Source of the DNA: Treponema parvum
GTDB lineage: Bacteria; Spirochaetota; Spirochaetia; Treponematales; Treponemataceae
DNA: 64,000 nt
Direction of reading: 5' to 3'
Assembly (NCBI RefSeq): GCF_017893945.1
Contig: NZ_CP054257.1
Location: forward strand, 1,054,001 to 1,118,000
Positions 16,156 through 25,726 of the stretch are shown in pieces; position 1 is the stretch's first letter; each line of letters opens with the position of its first letter. The notes under the pieces were generated by a model, which saw only the letters and a program-made list of their open reading frames with translations, did no database searches and was not told the origin of the DNA. Position numbers and translations under genes: made by a program.

Positions 16156-18777
16156 CTATCTTTCGTGCGCGCTTAAGCCTTCAAATAAGACGGTTTTTTT
16201 ATCGGACGCATAGATTGTAATTGCCGAGCCGTCCCAAGAAAAATATCCGCCGTTTTTTATAAATTCTTTTAGACGTTTTTCCATTTTAGTCTTATCTTTA
16301 TTTTCCGTCATAGAGCGCAAGGTCGCATAGCATCTTATGTTGTCTTTTTGCTGTGTAAAAATTGCGTTTATGAGGTCGGGGATTTCTATGAGTATGATAA
16401 GAGAATCGTTTTTCGTATTTATGGAAAGCTGCATTCCAGCGTACAGCGGAATGTCGGGATAGCGCTCAATAGTCGCCTTAGCCGACATCAACGGCGAATA
16501 TCCTTCTTGTTTTGGAGGAAGTCCCGCTTCTTCAAAGTATTCAAAATAAGAATTTTTTAGGCGGGGATCTATGCGGCCGGTTTTGCCTTGGAGAATATCT
16601 TTGAGCAGTTTATCGTAAACTTCGATCCGCTTTTGTATAAGTCTTGTAATAAAAGGATATATGAACGAACGGTATTCGGCCAGCGATTGCATGGAAGCGG
16701 CGTTTGTAGTCATTATTGTGTTACCGTAAGAGGTCAGGGTCTTTATTTTGGGAAAATCTATCTTGTTCAGCAGCGTTATCGTCGTAAGAAAATCGACTAG
16801 ACTGTATCCCCAGCGGGATCTTGTAGCGTTTCTGCTGTAAGCTTGAAAAATTTCTTCATCGCTTGAAAGTTTTTGTATTTGTTCTTTATTGTTTTGTATC
16901 TTTTTATAAATTTCCGGTGCGTCAAAGACCGTGTAGGTCTTGTTCAGGGGCAAAAGCAATTCCGATTCTTTTACGCTGTTTTCAACCAGCGGATGCTTGA
17001 AATAAATGTTTGTCTTATACTCCGCAGGCGAAAGGTCGGTTTCTTCTTTTGTAAGAAATATATTGTAATCCATGGAATTTTTGCAGTCTATTTCAATGTA
17101 ATCCGTCGTAGCGTGGGCGGTAAAAGCGTACAATTTTTTATTAGTGCCGTCAAAGATTTCTCTAAAAATATCGGTCAACGAAGGATTTTGGCCGGTGTTT
17201 GCAGATGCACCGGGGAGCAAAGGAGAAGATGCGTCCGACATTATGACCGAATGCATGCCGAAGTCCGCCGGAGACGCGCCAAGGCCGGAAGGCTCAGAAA
17301 CGGGAGGCAGCGTCATCATATCTTTTTGATTCGCTTGTTCCGCAGAACGTTTTTCTTGATCTTCCAGCAGTTCCTGAGAAAATTCGGGCGTTATAAAAAA
17401 ATTACGGGTAGTACCGTCGAACCCGGGATCGTCTTGAGTGATATAGGTCCAAATTTCAAGCGGATAAAACAGCGCCCTCTTTTTTTTCTGCGTTTTTTTA
17501 TCATATATTATAAACGAGCAAGAGCCTTCGGTGGTAAGCGTAAAATCCGGAATACGGCATGTAAAACCGTCGATCTTTTTATCGCCTTTGTAAATATGGC
17601 CTACGTATGAAAATTCGTGCTTGTTTCCTCTAAGCGACGCTCTTATCGATTTGTCTGTTGAGTTTTTTTGATCCGCATACGGTAAAAACGAAGTTTGCTC
17701 GAGATGCAGGGCGGCGCTCGTAAATTTCCAGTCGCTTTCATCTATCTGTTTGTGATAAAAACCCGTCTTTCCTTCCGGCGAAAGCCCCGCAACCCTGAGT
17801 TCCCTTGCGGAATTTCCTCTTCCGTTTTGTATTATGCTTATGTATTTTGAAAGACGCGCACGGCCTGTAAGCGGAATGTCGGGCTGTTTTTTCCAGTCTT
17901 CGTTGGGAAGCCCCCAAGGCGTATAATTAGAACGGTAATCGGTGCCGGAATATTTATATTTTTCGTCATTATACGTGTATTTAAAAAACATCGGATCGCA
18001 GCCCATAGTGTCGTAATCTATGAGGCGGGTATACATTTCACCCGCGCCGTTTATCAAAAACAGCGTAGAGCCGCTTACGCTCATGTTTTCGGAAATAAAG
18101 CTACCGCGTTCAGGGCCTAAGATCGTTTTGCTGAATGCCGCAGGAAGTCCCGAATCCGTAAAACGTATTTCTTGTCCGTTTTCGCTTAAAAAATAGATCG
18201 TTTCAAGTCCCATCGTGCCGTAGTGATGTTCGTTGCCGTAGCGGTCGGTATACCATAAAACGTCTTTTCGCCTTACGCCTATTCCCCAGCTTCTCGCTTT
18301 TAAAAAACGAGCGTCTTTTTTTAAGATCTGTTTTTGCGGCCAGCCGAAGTTGTTCAGCCATTCAAAAGGTCTGTCTGCTGTATAATCTTGCGTATAGCAG
18401 CGGTACATTAAGTCTTTATCGTCGAAGGCGAATACGGCGTCTCCGTCGGCGGCGATCTGTTTTATTGACGCTGCCGGAGCAAACCAGTCTTTGCCTGCAA
18501 GCTGAGGAGTCTTAGGATTGTAAGGAACGCCGGTACCCAAAAAAAGCGACCATTCTTTTTGTTCGGGCTTTTTTGTCCAAATTTTTCCGTCGTAGACTGA
18601 AAATTCAAATCCTTTGCAAAAGGCTTGCGTAAGGGTGGAAATATACAGCGTTTGCGGCATAAAACCGTTTATGTTCGAGTTCTCATTTTTATGCGCGCTT
18701 TCCTGCGTGTTTCCCCGGACAAACGAGACGCTGAAAAATAGGATAAAAATAAAACAATATTTTTTGACCCCGATCAT
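16156..18777 (-). CDS. Large secreted protein of unknown function
   Basis: About 873 residues with a signal peptide (CFIFILFFSVSFVRGN). I do not recognise it. Roughly residues 45-390 show repeated short units ending in aromatic strands (AVFAFDDKDLMYRCY, DVLWYTDRYGNEHHY, TLFLINGAGEMYTRL), which suggests a beta-propeller-like fold. The C-terminal ~350 residues are helical and charged, with no membrane segment. It is a single gene between deoC and the amino-acid operon. The ATG at 18777 has no ribosome-binding site; TATAGT ends 8 nt upstream. Probably periplasmic or surface-located and lineage-specific. Confidence 0.75.
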   Translation of the reverse strand: MIGVKKYCFIFILFFSVSFVRGNTQESAHKNENSNINGFMPQTLYISTLTQAFCKGFEFSVYDGKIWTKKPEQKEWSLFLGTGVPYNPKTPQLAGKDWFAPAASIKQIAADGDAVFAFDDKDLMYRCYTQDYTADRPFEWLNNFGWPQKQILKKDARFLKARSWGIGVRRKDVLWYTDRYGNEHHYGTMGLETIYFLSENGQEIRFTDSGLPAAFSKTILGPERGSFISENMSVSGSTLFLINGAGEMYTRLIDYDTMGCDPMFFKYTYNDEKYKYSGTDYRSNYTPWGLPNEDWKKQPDIPLTGRARLSKYISIIQNGRGNSARELRVAGLSPEGKTGFYHKQIDESDWKFTSAALHLEQTSFLPYADQKNSTDKSIRASLRGNKHEFSYVGHIYKGDKKIDGFTCRIPDFTLTTEGSCSFIIYDKKTQKKKRALFYPLEIWTYITQDDPGFDGTTRNFFITPEFSQELLEDQEKRSAEQANQKDMMTLPPVSEPSGLGASPADFGMHSVIMSDASSPLLPGASANTGQNPSLTDIFREIFDGTNKKLYAFTAHATTDYIEIDCKNSMDYNIFLTKEETDLSPAEYKTNIYFKHPLVENSVKESELLLPLNKTYTVFDAPEIYKKIQNNKEQIQKLSSDEEIFQAYSRNATRSRWGYSLVDFLTTITLLNKIDFPKIKTLTSYGNTIMTTNAASMQSLAEYRSFIYPFITRLIQKRIEVYDKLLKDILQGKTGRIDPRLKNSYFEYFEEAGLPPKQEGYSPLMSAKATIERYPDIPLYAGMQLSINTKNDSLIILIEIPDLINAIFTQQKDNIRCYATLRSMTENKDKTKMEKRLKEFIKNGGYFSWDGSAITIYASDKKTVLFEGLSAHER

Positions 18778-18785
18778 CACAGTAT

Positions 18786-18814
18786 ACTATACAAAAAAAA
18801 TGTTTAAATTTCCA
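18786..18814 (-). promoter_or_regulatory. Putative promoter abutting the secreted-orphan start
   Basis: Minus strand TGGAAA (18814-18809), 17 nt, TATAGT (18791-18786), then eight bases to the ATG at 18777. No Shine-Dalgarno is present. Confidence 0.45.
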
Positions 18815-19012
18815 TAGGCTTATAGGACGTGTGGCCTATGGATATGGCGCCGACATGGTACGCCGTACGAAACTCGCCTGCATAAATTTTGACCGCAGCA
18901 CATAATCGCCGCTCAATGTACGCCGCCAGCACTAGCCGCGACTAGGCAGCAGCAGCGCATTGCAACGGCACATAGCCGCCGCATCTAGCTGTGCCCGCTC
19001 TATTTCCCTTAA

Positions 19013-19067
19013 TTGATACAAATACGCGTTTTCGGTATCATGTATGTGATTTCGGATCAAGGAGAGG
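19013..19067 (+). promoter_or_regulatory. Promoter and ribosome-binding site of the ACT-enzyme operon
   Basis: TTGATA (19013-19018), 17-nt spacer, TATCAT (19036-19041). AAGGAGAGG follows at 19059-19067, 4 nt before the ATG. The upstream 170 nt are GC-rich and show no leader peptide or T-box that I can identify. Confidence 0.65.
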
Positions 19068-19070
19068 TCT

Positions 19071-21575
19071 ATGATAACACTTAAATTCGGCGGAACTTCT
19101 ATGGCAAGCGCAAGTCGGATCATGAATTCGTCGGATATTATTATAGGCAGGGCGAAGAAAACTCGGGTGAGCGTAATTGTTTCTGCGGTTGCAGGAATTT
19201 CAAACAGCCTTCAGGAAAGCATTGACAGCTGCATAAAAGGAGACCTTTCGGAAAAATTCGTTACGCATGTGCGATCGGCGCATGAAAGCATATGCAGGGA
19301 ACTTGAATCCGAGCTTCCCGGATTCGAAGCCACTTCGGTTATGCAAAAAATCGAACCCTTGCTTGCGGAATATAAAAAGCTTTTGCAGGGAATAACCGTC
19401 TTCGGCGAATGTCCCGAAACGGTTCATTGCCGCATAATGGGAATGGGAGAGCTTATGAGTTCACCCGTCATGGAAGCCGTGCTGCGCGCAAAAAAACAGA
19501 GCGTAGTGCTGTTGGATTCCAGAAAATTCATCATTACAAGCGGGGATCAAAAAGAAGGAGACCCCGACTATGTTTCTACGGGAAGTCTCTTGCAGCCTTA
19601 CCGCGACGGAGAAGATAAATCGCAGACGCAGATACTGCTTTTCCCCGGATTTATATGTTCGTGGATAGGAGGAACGGGCAAAGAACCAGTTCCTGGCCTT
19701 TTAGGTAGAAACGGATCGGATTTTTCCGCTTCCATAATAGGATCGTCCTTAGGCGCGGAAAAAGTCGAATTTTGGACTGACGTCGACGGCATTTACACTG
19801 CCGATCCCCGCATTGTCAAGGACGCCCTCGTCGTTGACGACATGAGTTATGAAGAAGCGATGGAGCTTTCTTTTTTCGGTTCCAAGATACTTCACCCCAA
19901 AACCCTGGCTCCTTTGGCGGCCAAAAATATTGAAGCGTGGAGCCTTAACAGCTTAAAACCTTCCGTCCGTGGAACAAGGATAGGAAGAGGTCCTTTTGAA
20001 AAGTCGGGAGTTATAGAAAAAAACGCCGTCAGAGGTATTTCATGTCTTAAAAACGCTTCCATGATCAGCGTCAGCGGTACGGGCATGAAGGGCAGGGCAG
20101 GCATGGCAAGCCGCGTTTTTGCGGCCGTTTCAAGAGTCGGAGTTTCCATTCTTCTTATAACTCAGTCTTCTTCCGAATATACTATTTCTTTTTGCGTTCA
20201 TAGCACGCAAGCTAATACGGCCTGCGATTCGATCGCAAAGGAATTTGAACTTGAAATACAGGAAGGCATTATAGATCCCGTGGAAATTCAAAAAGATTGC
20301 GCTATTGTTTCCGTCGTCGGCGACGGAATGATCGAAAAGCGCGGAACGGCCGGCAAATTCTTTGATTCGCTTGCCACATACGGTATCAACATAATCGCTA
20401 TAGCTCAAGGGTCGTCTGAAAGATGTATTTCCTGCGTCATAAAAGGAGATTCCGGCGATTTGGCCGTTAGAGCTGCGCATGTGTTTTTCTTCCATTCTTC
20501 TCAATCTATACAGCTGTTTGTTTTCGGAGCGGGCGGGATAGGAGGCGTTCTTCTTGACCAAATATGCGCGCAGCAAAAAAAACTGCTTGCCGATCAAAAT
20601 ATAGAAATAAAGGTTATGGTGATCGCGCGATCAAAATTTATGGCGATGGATCCGTACGGAATAAAACTTAAGGCGTGGAAAGAGACTCTCGCCGCTTCCG
20701 AAAAAAAGACCGGCATTGAAGATGTTCTCAAATTTGTAAACGAGACAAAACCTCTCAATCCAGTCTTTGTGGACTGCACAGCGAGCTATGAAATTGCAGA
20801 GCGGTACGTCGATCTTCTCAATATGGGGATGCACATAGTGACGCCCAACAAACGCGCAAATTCGATGTCGATGGATTATTATCGAAGTATCCGTTCTGCG
20901 GCAAATACCATGCACCGCCGGTTCTTGTACGAAACGAATGTGGGCGCGGGGCTGCCTATAATCGACACCCTGCAGAATCTTTTTAAAAGCGGCGACCGCC
21001 TTACGGAATTTAAAGGAATAATGTCAGGTTCGCTTTCTTATATTTTCGGGCAGTTGGATGAAGACGTTCCGTTCAGTCGGGCTGTGATCGAAGCCAAAGA
21101 AAAGAAATTTACCGAACCCGATCCCCGCGACGATCTCAGCGGTATGGACGTGGCCAGAAAGGCGCTCATAATCGCCCGCGAGGCCGGTCTTGAGATTGAA
21201 CTTCCGGACATAGTTATAAACCGCGTTTTCCCTGAAAATTTTAACACCGAAGGCAGCGTCGACGAATTTTTGCACAGACTGCCTGAAATAGACTCTTATT
21301 TTACAAAAAAGATGAGCGATCTTAAAAAACAGGGCAAAGTTTTGCGTATGGGCGCTTCGATCGCGGGCGGAAAGTGTTTTGTCGGTATGCTCGAAATTAC
21401 TGCGGACGATCCTCTGTACGGTGTAAAAGGCGGAGAAAACGCTTTTGTATTCCATACGGAACGCTATAGCCCGATTCCTCTTACGGTTCGCGGGTACGGC
21501 GCCGGCGCGGCGGTAACTGCGGCGGGCGTATTCGGAGACATACTGCGTACTGTAAATTTCAATTCCGAACTTTAG
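19071..21575 (+). CDS. thrA: Bifunctional aspartokinase / homoserine dehydrogenase
   Basis: Catalyses the first and third steps from aspartate to threonine and methionine. 834 residues, near the 820 of E. coli ThrA. The kinase begins with KFGGTS (residues 5-10) and has EFWTDVDGIYTADPR near 227; two ACT regulatory domains follow (about 315-460); the NAD(P)-binding motif of the dehydrogenase is FGAGGIGG near 485, and the catalytic part has GIMSGSLSYIF and TEPDPRDDLSGMDVARK. First gene of a three-gene operon whose other members also carry ACT domains. Feedback control by threonine is expected from the family but cannot be read here. Confidence 0.95.
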   Translation: MITLKFGGTSMASASRIMNSSDIIIGRAKKTRVSVIVSAVAGISNSLQESIDSCIKGDLSEKFVTHVRSAHESICRELESELPGFEATSVMQKIEPLLAEYKKLLQGITVFGECPETVHCRIMGMGELMSSPVMEAVLRAKKQSVVLLDSRKFIITSGDQKEGDPDYVSTGSLLQPYRDGEDKSQTQILLFPGFICSWIGGTGKEPVPGLLGRNGSDFSASIIGSSLGAEKVEFWTDVDGIYTADPRIVKDALVVDDMSYEEAMELSFFGSKILHPKTLAPLAAKNIEAWSLNSLKPSVRGTRIGRGPFEKSGVIEKNAVRGISCLKNASMISVSGTGMKGRAGMASRVFAAVSRVGVSILLITQSSSEYTISFCVHSTQANTACDSIAKEFELEIQEGIIDPVEIQKDCAIVSVVGDGMIEKRGTAGKFFDSLATYGINIIAIAQGSSERCISCVIKGDSGDLAVRAAHVFFFHSSQSIQLFVFGAGGIGGVLLDQICAQQKKLLADQNIEIKVMVIARSKFMAMDPYGIKLKAWKETLAASEKKTGIEDVLKFVNETKPLNPVFVDCTASYEIAERYVDLLNMGMHIVTPNKRANSMSMDYYRSIRSAANTMHRRFLYETNVGAGLPIIDTLQNLFKSGDRLTEFKGIMSGSLSYIFGQLDEDVPFSRAVIEAKEKKFTEPDPRDDLSGMDVARKALIIAREAGLEIELPDIVINRVFPENFNTEGSVDEFLHRLPEIDSYFTKKMSDLKKQGKVLRMGASIAGGKCFVGMLEITADDPLYGVKGGENAFVFHTERYSPIPLTVRGYGAGAAVTAAGVFGDILRTVNFNSEL

Positions 21576-21588
21576 ACTTGGAGAAATT

Positions 21589-23589
21589 ATGGTAATCGTA
21601 TTAAAAAAGAGCATTACGCCCGCAGAAAAAGAAAAACTCGCTTCGTTTTTAGGATCCCAGAATTTTAAAACAAATGAGATAGTCGGAGAAGAAACTACCA
21701 TTTTAGCCGCCGTAGGTAAGCTTAAAATGGATCCGCGCGAGGTTGAAATATTGCCCGGCGTCGAGCGGGTTATTCCGATAAGCAAGCCGTACAAAATGGC
21801 GAGCCGGGAATTCGATCCTCACGACACGATAGTTGAAATTCCGAACAACAGGGGGCAAATCGTACGTGTGGGCGGGCAGCGCATAGTTGCGATCGCAGGG
21901 CCGTGCGCCGTAGAAAGCCGGGCGCAGATGATGAGTGTCGCTGCAAAGGTTGCCGAAAGTGGAGCCGTAATGCTTCGCGGCGGCGCATATAAGCCGCGCA
22001 CGTCTCCTTATTCTTTTCAGGGATTAGGTGAAGAAGGAATAAAAATTCTAAAAGAAGCGGGAGACGCTTTCGGGCTTCCCGTAGTTACAGAAGTGGTAGC
22101 GTCCGAATACTTACCTGTCATGGAATCGTACGGAGTTGACGTTTACCAAGTGGGCGCGCGCAACATGCAGAATTTCGAACTGCTTAAGCGGCTTGGAAAA
22201 CTGAACAAACCCGTCATCCTGAAGCGCGGGTTGAGCGCAACTATCGAAGAATGGCTTATGTCTGCCGAATATCTTCTTTCAGCCGGAACCGACCGCGTTA
22301 TTTTGTGCGAGCGCGGAATACGTACGTATGAGCAGGCTACGCGCAATACTCTTGATTTAAGTGCCATTCCTATACTGAGAGGCCTTACCCATCTGCCTAT
22401 AATAGTAGATCCGAGCCACGCAGTGGGGATCCGCGATAAGGTAAGCCCTATGGGGCTTGCAGCGGTCGCCTCGGGCGCCGACGGAATAATCGTCGAAGTT
22501 CACTGTGATCCTGACAAAGCGCTCTCTGACGGCGCTCAATCTCTGTATCCGGAACAGTTTGACAAACTTATGCGCGACATAGAAGCTATGTCTCCCGTGC
22601 TCGGAAAGCAAGTGGCTCACATCCGGCAGGAACGCCATGCAATAAAAGTTTCGGGGCGGGCGGATAAGCGCAACGGTAAAACCCTTACCTGTTCGTTTTG
22701 CGGAAAACGCGGCGCGTATGCGGAACAAGCTATAGAAAGCTATTTCGGAAAAGAAGCCGAAGCCGTTTCGGTAAATTCTTTCCGTGAAATTTTTAAAAGC
22801 GTCGTTTCAGGAGAATCGGATTACGGCATGGTTCCCATTGAAAACAGCCTTGCCGGTTCCGTTTATGACAATTATGACAACCTCGTTCAATTTGCCGACA
22901 TAAGTATCGTAGGTTCCGTAACGTTAAGAATTCAGCATTCGCTTTTGGGCATAAAAGGCTCGTCGATCGATAAGATAAAGACAGTCTATTCACATCCTCA
23001 AGCGTTTTCGCAGTGTTCCGATTTTCTTTCGTCCCACGGCGACTGGACAAAAATCGATTCGGTTTCTACGGCTTCAGCCGCCGAATACGTCGCGAAACTA
23101 GGCTCGAAAGATACCGCGGCCGTCGCCAGCCCGTTAAACGCAAAGTATTACGGACTTGAAATTCTGCAGGAAAATATCGAAAACGATCCCAGAAATTATA
23201 CGCGCTTTGTGCTGATAGCGTCCGATGCGGCGACGTCAAACACGGCGGCGCCAAATAAGCCGGCGACGGCTAAAAACATCACCGAAGCCGCATTCATAAG
23301 TCAGCGCGTAGCGGGAGTTCGGCCTAATATGGCGTCGTTTGTTTTCAGTGTAAAAAACGAACCCGGCGCTTTGTACACGTGTCTTGGAATTTTCAATAAA
23401 CATAACTTAAATTTGACAAGGCTTGAATCGCGGCCCATCTTGGGTAAACCCTGGCGCTACTGGTTTTACGCCGATGCGGAACTTAAGAATGAAGGCGAAC
23501 AATCCGAAGAATATGTGAGCAGGGTTCTTGACGAACTTAAAAATACCGCAGAAGACGTTCGCCTTCTCGGAGTTTATGCAGGCGTATAA
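21589..23589 (+). CDS. DAHP synthase - prephenate dehydratase fusion
   Basis: 666 residues. Residues ~1-340 are a type I-beta DAHP synthase with its N-terminal ferredoxin-like domain (to ~75) and the barrel (AIAGPCAVESR; GARNMQNF; KRGLSATIEEW; DPSHAVGIRDKVSPM). From ~365 a complete prephenate dehydratase follows (GKRGAYAEQA; MVPIENSLAGSVYDN; NYTRFVLI with the TRF motif near 537) and then an ACT domain with LESRP (about 585-660). Thus one chain makes the first step of the shikimate pathway and the phenylpyruvate-forming step. No chorismate mutase domain is visible in the linker. It starts 13 nt after thrA in the same operon. Confidence 0.92.
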   Translation: MVIVLKKSITPAEKEKLASFLGSQNFKTNEIVGEETTILAAVGKLKMDPREVEILPGVERVIPISKPYKMASREFDPHDTIVEIPNNRGQIVRVGGQRIVAIAGPCAVESRAQMMSVAAKVAESGAVMLRGGAYKPRTSPYSFQGLGEEGIKILKEAGDAFGLPVVTEVVASEYLPVMESYGVDVYQVGARNMQNFELLKRLGKLNKPVILKRGLSATIEEWLMSAEYLLSAGTDRVILCERGIRTYEQATRNTLDLSAIPILRGLTHLPIIVDPSHAVGIRDKVSPMGLAAVASGADGIIVEVHCDPDKALSDGAQSLYPEQFDKLMRDIEAMSPVLGKQVAHIRQERHAIKVSGRADKRNGKTLTCSFCGKRGAYAEQAIESYFGKEAEAVSVNSFREIFKSVVSGESDYGMVPIENSLAGSVYDNYDNLVQFADISIVGSVTLRIQHSLLGIKGSSIDKIKTVYSHPQAFSQCSDFLSSHGDWTKIDSVSTASAAEYVAKLGSKDTAAVASPLNAKYYGLEILQENIENDPRNYTRFVLIASDAATSNTAAPNKPATAKNITEAAFISQRVAGVRPNMASFVFSVKNEPGALYTCLGIFNKHNLNLTRLESRPILGKPWRYWFYADAELKNEGEQSEEYVSRVLDELKNTAEDVRLLGVYAGV

Positions 23590-23600
23590 CGGGGGAAAAA

Positions 23601-24113
23601 ATGACCGATCAAAAAAAAGAAAATAAACAGTATGTCCTTTCGGTATTGGTTGAAAACCATGCCGGTGTTCTCAGCCGAGTTTCAGGGCTTTTCAGTCGTC
23701 GCGGATACAACATCGATTCTCTTACAGTCTGTGAAACTCATAATTCGGGGCAGTCGAGAATGACGATCGTCGTCCGCGGGGACGAATACATCTTGGAACA
23801 GATAGAAAAACAGTTGTCAAAGCTTGTAGAAGTCATTTCCATAGAGAACTGTAATTCCGACAACTTTTGCCAAAGACAGACGGCTCTCATAAAGGTAAAA
23901 GCCGTAGGCAATAACCGTGCGGTGATCATAGAAACCTGCAATATTTTTAGAGCTCATATAGTAGACGTGAGCGTAGAATCCGTCATTGTAGAAGCGACGG
24001 GAAGTGAAAATAAGATAGAAAGCCTCATACGCCTTTTGGAACCGTTCGGCATACTTGAATTTGCAAAGAGCGGACTCACGGCTATGTCGCGCGGCAAAGA
24101 AGTGATGAAATAG
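23601..24113 (+). CDS. ilvN: Acetolactate synthase small (regulatory) subunit
   Basis: 170 residues, usual IlvH/IlvN length. It activates the catalytic IlvB subunit and confers valine feedback. The N-terminal ACT domain starts with YVLSVLVENHAGVLSRVSGLFSRRGYN; the C-terminal ACT-like half has ETCNIFRAHIVDVS. It follows the fusion gene by 11 nt and ends the operon. The catalytic large subunit gene is not in this window, so it must lie elsewhere. Confidence 0.95.
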   Translation: MTDQKKENKQYVLSVLVENHAGVLSRVSGLFSRRGYNIDSLTVCETHNSGQSRMTIVVRGDEYILEQIEKQLSKLVEVISIENCNSDNFCQRQTALIKVKAVGNNRAVIIETCNIFRAHIVDVSVESVIVEATGSENKIESLIRLLEPFGILEFAKSGLTAMSRGKEVMK

Positions 24114-24232
24114 ATTTCGCTTTCGGATAGTGTGCGGATCGCACTGCACGCCGCTGCATTGCGCTTCTTGCCCCAGTGTTACGATTTTCCTGCGGTGCTG
24201 CGCTTCTCAGCGTGCCTTACGGCGCAACCCCG

Positions 24233-25594
24233 TCACATATTCCGCAATTTTTTGTTGTAGATCCGCCGCAGGAACAAAAAACAGCATAAAAGCGAAATCA
24301 CTTCCGCTATGATAAAGCAAAACCAAACATTGTCGATCTTTCCCGTAAATGAAAGAAGATAGGCGATGGGAAGCAAAACTATCAGCTGCCTTGTGAACGA
24401 AATTAACATGCTGTACACAGCGTTTCCCAAGGCTTGAAAAACGCTTATGAGAATTATTGCAAATGCGGCTCCGAAAAAACTCGGCGCAATGGTTCGGAGC
24501 GCCGGTATTCCGATTTCAAGCATTGCATTGGAAGCGTTAAACAGCTTCAGAAGCGCAGCCGGCGCCGTTTCAAACAGTATAACTCCTATTGTCATTATCA
24601 GCAAAGACAGCGAAAGAGCGCTTTTGATTGTTTTTATGATCCGGCTGCGCTGTTTCGCGCCGTAGTTAAACGCAATTATAGGAATCATTCCGTTGTTTAG
24701 TCCGAAGACGGGCATAAATATAAAACTGTTGAGTTTAAAGTAAACACCGTAGACGGCGATGGCCGTTGAAGAGAAAATCCCCAAAACCAAATTCATTCCG
24801 TACGTGGTTATTGAATTTATGGACTGCATCAAAATGGTCGGAACTGCGATCTTGTAGATGTGCAATATTATCGTTCCGTCCGGACGGAATTTTTTGAATT
24901 TGAATTTAATGTCGTTGTTAAAACGCATGTTAAAAATGAATGAAAGAATTCCGCCTAAGATCTGTCCGATAACGGTCGCAAGGGCCGCGCCCTGCATTCC
25001 CATTTTAGGGAAAGGCCCGATCCCGAAAATAAGGATAGGATCAAGAATGATATTTGTCAGGGCTCCCGTTATCTGCGTTATCATAGTATAAAAAGTGCGC
25101 CCCGTAGATTGAAGAAGCCTGTCAAACATTGTTCCCAAAAATGTTCCGAGTCCCAAAACCACAATGATCTGCATGTATTCCACGCCGTAAGCGATTATCC
25201 TTTCATCGCTTGTCTGAGTTGAAAAATACGCCCTCAAAAGCGGGAATACTATTACGGCAAATCCTATATAATTGCATATTCCGAGGAATATACCGTTTAC
25301 GGCCGTTTTATTTACGGCTTCTTGATTTTTTTCTCCGAGCCTCATGGACAAAACCGCCCCTACGCCGACGGAAGTGCCTATCCCGAAGGCCATCGCCAAA
25401 GTCTGTAAAGGAAAGGCAATGGAAACGGCGGTAAGAGCTTCTTCGCTTATCATCGATACGAAAATGCTGTCTACGATATTGTACAAGGCCATTACGAACA
25501 TCGATACCATTATGGGAAGCGACATGCTTACGAGAAGCCTTGTGACGGGCATATTGCCCATCCGGTTTTCTTTAGATAAATTGCTTGTACTCAT
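24233..25594 (-). CDS. MATE-family multidrug/Na+ antiporter
   Basis: About 453 residues with twelve predicted membrane helices in two six-helix bundles, as is standard for MATE transporters (LPIMVSMFVMALYNIVDSIF near the start; the second bundle begins near 230). The family exports cationic drugs or metabolites using Na+ or H+ gradients. The frame could start at a TTG at 25630, but that codon is part of a TTGACA box, so the ATG at 25594 is chosen. It lacks a Shine-Dalgarno. It is a stand-alone gene converging with ilvN; substrate unknown. Confidence 0.9.
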   Translation of the reverse strand: MSTSNLSKENRMGNMPVTRLLVSMSLPIMVSMFVMALYNIVDSIFVSMISEEALTAVSIAFPLQTLAMAFGIGTSVGVGAVLSMRLGEKNQEAVNKTAVNGIFLGICNYIGFAVIVFPLLRAYFSTQTSDERIIAYGVEYMQIIVVLGLGTFLGTMFDRLLQSTGRTFYTMITQITGALTNIILDPILIFGIGPFPKMGMQGAALATVIGQILGGILSFIFNMRFNNDIKFKFKKFRPDGTIILHIYKIAVPTILMQSINSITTYGMNLVLGIFSSTAIAVYGVYFKLNSFIFMPVFGLNNGMIPIIAFNYGAKQRSRIIKTIKSALSLSLLIMTIGVILFETAPAALLKLFNASNAMLEIGIPALRTIAPSFFGAAFAIILISVFQALGNAVYSMLISFTRQLIVLLPIAYLLSFTGKIDNVWFCFIIAEVISLLCCFLFLRRIYNKKLRNM

Positions 25595-25602
25595 AAGCGA
25601 TA

Positions 25603-25630
25603 ATGATATACAAATAATTAATAATGTCAA
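25603..25630 (-). promoter_or_regulatory. Promoter abutting the MATE gene start
   Basis: Minus strand TTGACA (25630-25625), 16 nt, TATCAT (25608-25603), then eight bases to the ATG at 25594: essentially no 5' untranslated region. Confidence 0.6.
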
Positions 25631-25726
25631 AGAAAAATGCTGCTATTTGTTTACAAGCATAGCAAATAAAATTGTTAAACCGCTTTATGTAATGGTAGAA
25701 GCGCTGTGAATCCGTATCCTAGCAGC

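Noticed and set aside
16873..17610. 245-codon plus-strand ORF inside the secreted orphan
   Set aside because: Antisense shadow; arginine/phenylalanine-rich without domain pattern, while the minus-strand frame has a signal peptide and normal composition.
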